A program made the translations under genes and the position numbers. This document shows, piece after piece, positions 5,542-8,150 of a DNA stretch of 8,150 bases (within the stretch, counting starts at the first letter, position 1; the number at the start of each line of letters is the position of its first letter). The notes under the pieces are model-generated. The model worked only from the letters and a program-made list of their open reading frames with translations. It made no database searches and was not told the DNA's origin. This stretch comes from Candidatus Cloacimonadota bacterium (GTDB taxonomy: Bacteria; Cloacimonadota; Cloacimonadia; Cloacimonadales; Cloacimonadaceae), in assembly GCA_028683635.1 (NCBI GenBank), contig JAQUHL010000072.1, positions 1 through 8,150 on the forward strand. Reading direction: 5' to 3'.

Positions 5542-7479
5542 ATGAATAGTGCGATCAAAGAAAGAAGCTGGGTGGAGATCGACCTCGATAGCTACCGGCA
5601 TAATCTAACCGAGTTGAAGCGTTTTTTTGCTCCGCAGCAGAGCTTTATGCAAATTGTCAAAGCCGATGCTTATGGGCATGGAGCATTTGAGATCAGTAAA
5701 ATTGCCAGCAAAGAGGGAGCTTGCTACTTGGGAGTGGCAAACTGCGAAGAAGGAAAACTGCTCAGGATTCAGGGAATAAAGATGCCAATCCTGGTACTTT
5801 CCCCATCATTGACAACGGAGATCGAGGATCTGATCCTACACGATTTGAGCGTAGCGATCTCTAATTTCGAATTTGCAAACGATCTTAACAGATATGCTTA
5901 CGATCATAAAACTAAGGTGAAAATTCATATCAAGATAGATACTGGTATGCATCGTAGTGGATTAGACTACGAAAGTTGCCTTAATGATCTGAACAGGATA
6001 TGTAAACTTGCCAATCTTGAGATCGAAGGTATCTTCTCACATTACGCTTCAAGTGAGAGTAATACAGAGTTTTCCGAGAAGCAACTCGGTAGATTCCTGA
6101 AAGTAATCAATGCTCTGCCTGTTCCACCAAAGTATGTTCATGTAGCGAACAGTTCCGCACTTTTGGGTAAGTATTCCGGGCAGGAAACCATGAATCTCGT
6201 CCGCTTGGGCATTCTATCCTATGGAGTATATACTTCTCCTCAACAGATGCTTCAGATAGACCTTAGACCAGTTATGAGTTTTAAATCCCGAATTGCTCAT
6301 ATTAAAACGCTATCAAAAAATGAAGTTTTGGGGTATAACCTCACCTATAAGGCGAGTAAAGATACCGTTTATGCAATCATTCCAGTGGGTTATGCTGATG
6401 GTTATGATTTTTTACTCGGAAATCGGGGAAAGGTTTGTATCAAAGGAAAGGTGCTGCCAGTTATAGGAAGGATCAGCATGGACATGATCACTATCGAACT
6501 GGGTATGGATCACAACTTTGAGATTGGAGATGAGGTAACTCTTTTGGGAAATTGCCATCCTGAAACCAGGGTTGAGCAACTAACCGCAAAATACCAGGGA
6601 TCGGCTTACGAACTATTGTGCCAGATTGGACGCCGGGCAAAGAGATTCTATATCTCCGAGGGAAGCATAGTCGCCAGTTCTCCTCTGTCTCGCAGAGATT
6701 TCGTTTCCAGCGATTTTACGGATTCCAAGCTCAATCTGATTATTGAATCTGCCATCTCTCAACGCTTGCAAAGCAATGAAATTGGAGAGCTTATCTACAG
6801 AGAGATCCTCAGAAGTTTCTTTTATAACAAGGACAAAGATATCCATTATCGGAAGAACTTTGTGCACAGCCTGAAGTTTAGCGATGTTCATCTTCACGAG
6901 CAGCATCACTGTGACCCGAAAACTAAGTTTTACGAACACTACTTTCGGACAAATACAGAGCTCACTTTTGAGAAAGTACTGCAAAATGATTATTTCATTG
7001 TGGCTTGTGCAAACTCGGACAAGGTTCTTAATCGATACTTCCAGCGTAAGGATGTAGAATACAGATGGTTAATGGATAGTAATTTCAGCCTGACAGATGA
7101 GCAGTTCACAATAACTGGCGTATCAGTCGATGGCATCGACCTGAACTCCGTTATCAACCGCAAACAAGGATGCCTGGAGATCAGATGCTCGCATCCACTG
7201 CTTAAAGATTTGATGGGGAAGCAAGTGAAGTTTTCCATCTCTACCCAGACCTTCTATCCCAAAACATCGCATCAACTTAGCGTTTTTATTACGGAACTTA
7301 CGCAAGGAATCAGGATTTCGCTTATCCATCCGGATAGCCTGGAATCCATTGAGGTAATTCCTATCTTTTCAGGACAGAATAAATACCCAAAAATTTCGAG
7401 AACAACAAATAAGATCAGCATCGCTACCCAGGCAGATGAATGGATCTTCCCGATGAGTGGGATTGTATTTGCATATTAG
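5542..7479 (+). CDS. alr: Alanine racemase with long unrecognised C-terminal extension
   Basis: Converts L-alanine to D-alanine with PLP for peptidoglycan synthesis. The racemase part covers about 1-375. It has WVEIDLDSYRHN (10-21), PLP lysine Lys40 in VKADAYGHG, DTGMHRSG with Arg138, HVANSSALL (200-208), the second catalytic base Tyr265 in LGYNLTYKA, GRISMDM (309-315) and the closing YELLCQIGRR (356-365). Usual Alr proteins end near here. This one continues in the same frame for about 270 residues. After a Ser-rich linker (about 376-395) comes a helical segment (about 396-430), a His/Lys-rich stretch and then mostly beta-type sequence ending WIFPMSGIVFAY. I do not recognise this region. It has no obvious membrane span. 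The start has no Shine-Dalgarno and lies 13 bp after the PhoH stop, suggesting translational coupling. No other Met occurs before residue 36, after the conserved N-terminal motif has begun, so ATG 5542 is the best start. Confidence 0.93.
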   Translation: MNSAIKERSWVEIDLDSYRHNLTELKRFFAPQQSFMQIVKADAYGHGAFEISKIASKEGACYLGVANCEEGKLLRIQGIKMPILVLSPSLTTEIEDLILHDLSVAISNFEFANDLNRYAYDHKTKVKIHIKIDTGMHRSGLDYESCLNDLNRICKLANLEIEGIFSHYASSESNTEFSEKQLGRFLKVINALPVPPKYVHVANSSALLGKYSGQETMNLVRLGILSYGVYTSPQQMLQIDLRPVMSFKSRIAHIKTLSKNEVLGYNLTYKASKDTVYAIIPVGYADGYDFLLGNRGKVCIKGKVLPVIGRISMDMITIELGMDHNFEIGDEVTLLGNCHPETRVEQLTAKYQGSAYELLCQIGRRAKRFYISEGSIVASSPLSRRDFVSSDFTDSKLNLIIESAISQRLQSNEIGELIYREILRSFFYNKDKDIHYRKNFVHSLKFSDVHLHEQHHCDPKTKFYEHYFRTNTELTFEKVLQNDYFIVACANSDKVLNRYFQRKDVEYRWLMDSNFSLTDEQFTITGVSVDGIDLNSVINRKQGCLEIRCSHPLLKDLMGKQVKFSISTQTFYPKTSHQLSVFITELTQGIRISLIHPDSLESIEVIPIFSGQNKYPKISRTTNKISIATQADEWIFPMSGIVFAY

Positions 7480-7529
7480 ATAAATGTGCTGTGTGTGTTT
7501 GAGGTAACCGCTCAGCATGTAATAACTAC

Positions 7530-7545
7530 GCTTAAGGTGGTAAGC
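7530..7545 (+). promoter_or_regulatory. Ribosome site displayed in a small hairpin loop
   Basis: GCTTA (7530-7534) and TAAGC (7541-7545) form a 5-bp stem. The 6-nt loop AGGTGG (7535-7540) is the Shine-Dalgarno for the downstream ATG 7551, with a 10-nt spacing. The site confirms the start. Whether the fold matters is unknown. Confidence 0.45.
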
Positions 7546-7550
7546 AGCTT

Positions 7551-8150
7551 ATGAAAATGGAAGAATTGAACTATTATTATAACAAGTTCAAGTTTGGGGA
7601 AGATATCTTTCACCAATTGATGCAAAATAGAGTTCGGGATATCCTCCTTGTTTCGACCTTTTACGATGCTTTTATCTTTGAACAGGATGGCAGACTTTCA
7701 GAACAAATTTTTGGAGAATATCGCCAATTGAATCTAACTACAGCTCCCAGGATTACAAGTGTCCCCACTGGGGCAGATGCGTTGGAAAAGCTAAAAGACA
7801 ACAGCTTTGATCTGGTGATTACAATGATGCGGATTGGTGAAATTGGTCCCTTCGAATTAGCTAAGACGATCAAAAAGGATTTTCCTACCCTACCGGTGTT
7901 ACTGCTACTTAACGTTCAGTCTGATTACATTATCTGGGAAAATCATGCTGAAGACAATGTCTATATAGACGATGTCTTTCTTTGGAATGGTGATACCAAA
8001 CTGTTCCTGGCGATGGTCAAAAGTGTTGAAGACAGAATGAATGTGGAGTTTGATACCGCCAATGGATTGGTGCGTGTGATCCTGCTGATCGAAGATTCAG
8101 TGCATTATTATTCCCTTTTTTTGCCTTCTCTGTATGCCGTTATTATGAAA
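7551..8150 (+). CDS. Receiver-domain protein, N-terminus of PEP-synthase-like family, 3' end missing
   Basis: The frame is open for 200 codons to the window edge. A short N-terminal helix (GEDIFHQLMQNRVRDILLVST) leads into a receiver-like fold at about 28-165. A second receiver starts at about 173 with VRVILLIEDSVHYYSLFLP (acidic pair Glu181-Asp182). From memory of the family, this layout with the YDAFIFEQDGRLSEQIFGEY stretch is the front of long proteins that carry a PEP/pyruvate-binding (PEP synthase-like ATP-grasp) domain after the receivers, common in Bacteroidota and relatives. That catalytic part would lie beyond the window. In the first receiver the usual phosphoacceptor Asp is absent: FDLVITMM (86-93) has Met where Asp is expected. 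It therefore looks like a pseudo-receiver. The gene lies 71 bp after alr on the same strand, and ATG 7551 is supported by AAGGTGG. Confidence 0.75.
   Translation, partial: MKMEELNYYYNKFKFGEDIFHQLMQNRVRDILLVSTFYDAFIFEQDGRLSEQIFGEYRQLNLTTAPRITSVPTGADALEKLKDNSFDLVITMMRIGEIGPFELAKTIKKDFPTLPVLLLLNVQSDYIIWENHAEDNVYIDDVFLWNGDTKLFLAMVKSVEDRMNVEFDTANGLVRVILLIEDSVHYYSLFLPSLYAVIMK

Overview
The window is an ordinary bacterial housekeeping stretch with several unusual details. The genes sit in two divergent blocks around an intergenic region at 2612-2763. The gene content is a bacterial-type glutaminyl-tRNA synthetase, a TPR-type soluble histidine kinase, a PIN-PhoH ATPase, alanine racemase, and the N-terminus of a receiver/PEP-synthase-like protein. 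AT-leaning sequence and purine-rich but often weak Shine-Dalgarno sites fit an uncultured Gram-negative of the FCB type (Cloacimonadota- or Bacteroidota-like). That placement is an inference from gene families, not something the sequence proves.

Minus-strand block (1-2611). glnS (893-2611) is read leftwards and encodes a complete class I GlnRS very like the E. coli enzyme. Downstream is a perfect 78-bp palindrome (719-796). Its arms are built from degenerate 11-bp tandem units, and it has no T-tract. It is followed by the 5' part of a histidine kinase gene (648 to beyond position 1) with TPR-like helices and an intact H-box. The only well-placed Shine-Dalgarno/ATG for the kinase (ATG at 689) is one base out of frame. 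A run of seven A's directly follows that ATG, and one extra A would restore the frame.

Plus-strand block (2764-8150). A small cysteine-rich DUF3795 protein comes first. It is followed by a CAG-anticodon tRNA-Leu with encoded CCA and one A-C mismatch in the acceptor stem, then a small terminator-like hairpin. A plausible promoter (3612-3641) then precedes a tight run: a DUF985 cupin, a PIN-PhoH ATPase (12-bp gap) and alanine racemase (13-bp gap). After a 71-bp spacer comes the start of a protein with two receiver-like domains, cut by the window edge.

Functionally the window mixes translation (glnS, tRNA-Leu), probable RNA metabolism (PIN-PhoH), cell-wall precursor supply (alanine racemase) and signalling (histidine kinase, receiver protein). 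The most noteworthy items are the 11-bp-phased perfect palindrome, the roughly 270-residue unrecognised C-terminal extension on alanine racemase, the A-run at the kinase start, and the degenerate first receiver domain at the right edge. I see no CRISPR array, insertion sequence, phage gene or obvious defence locus.
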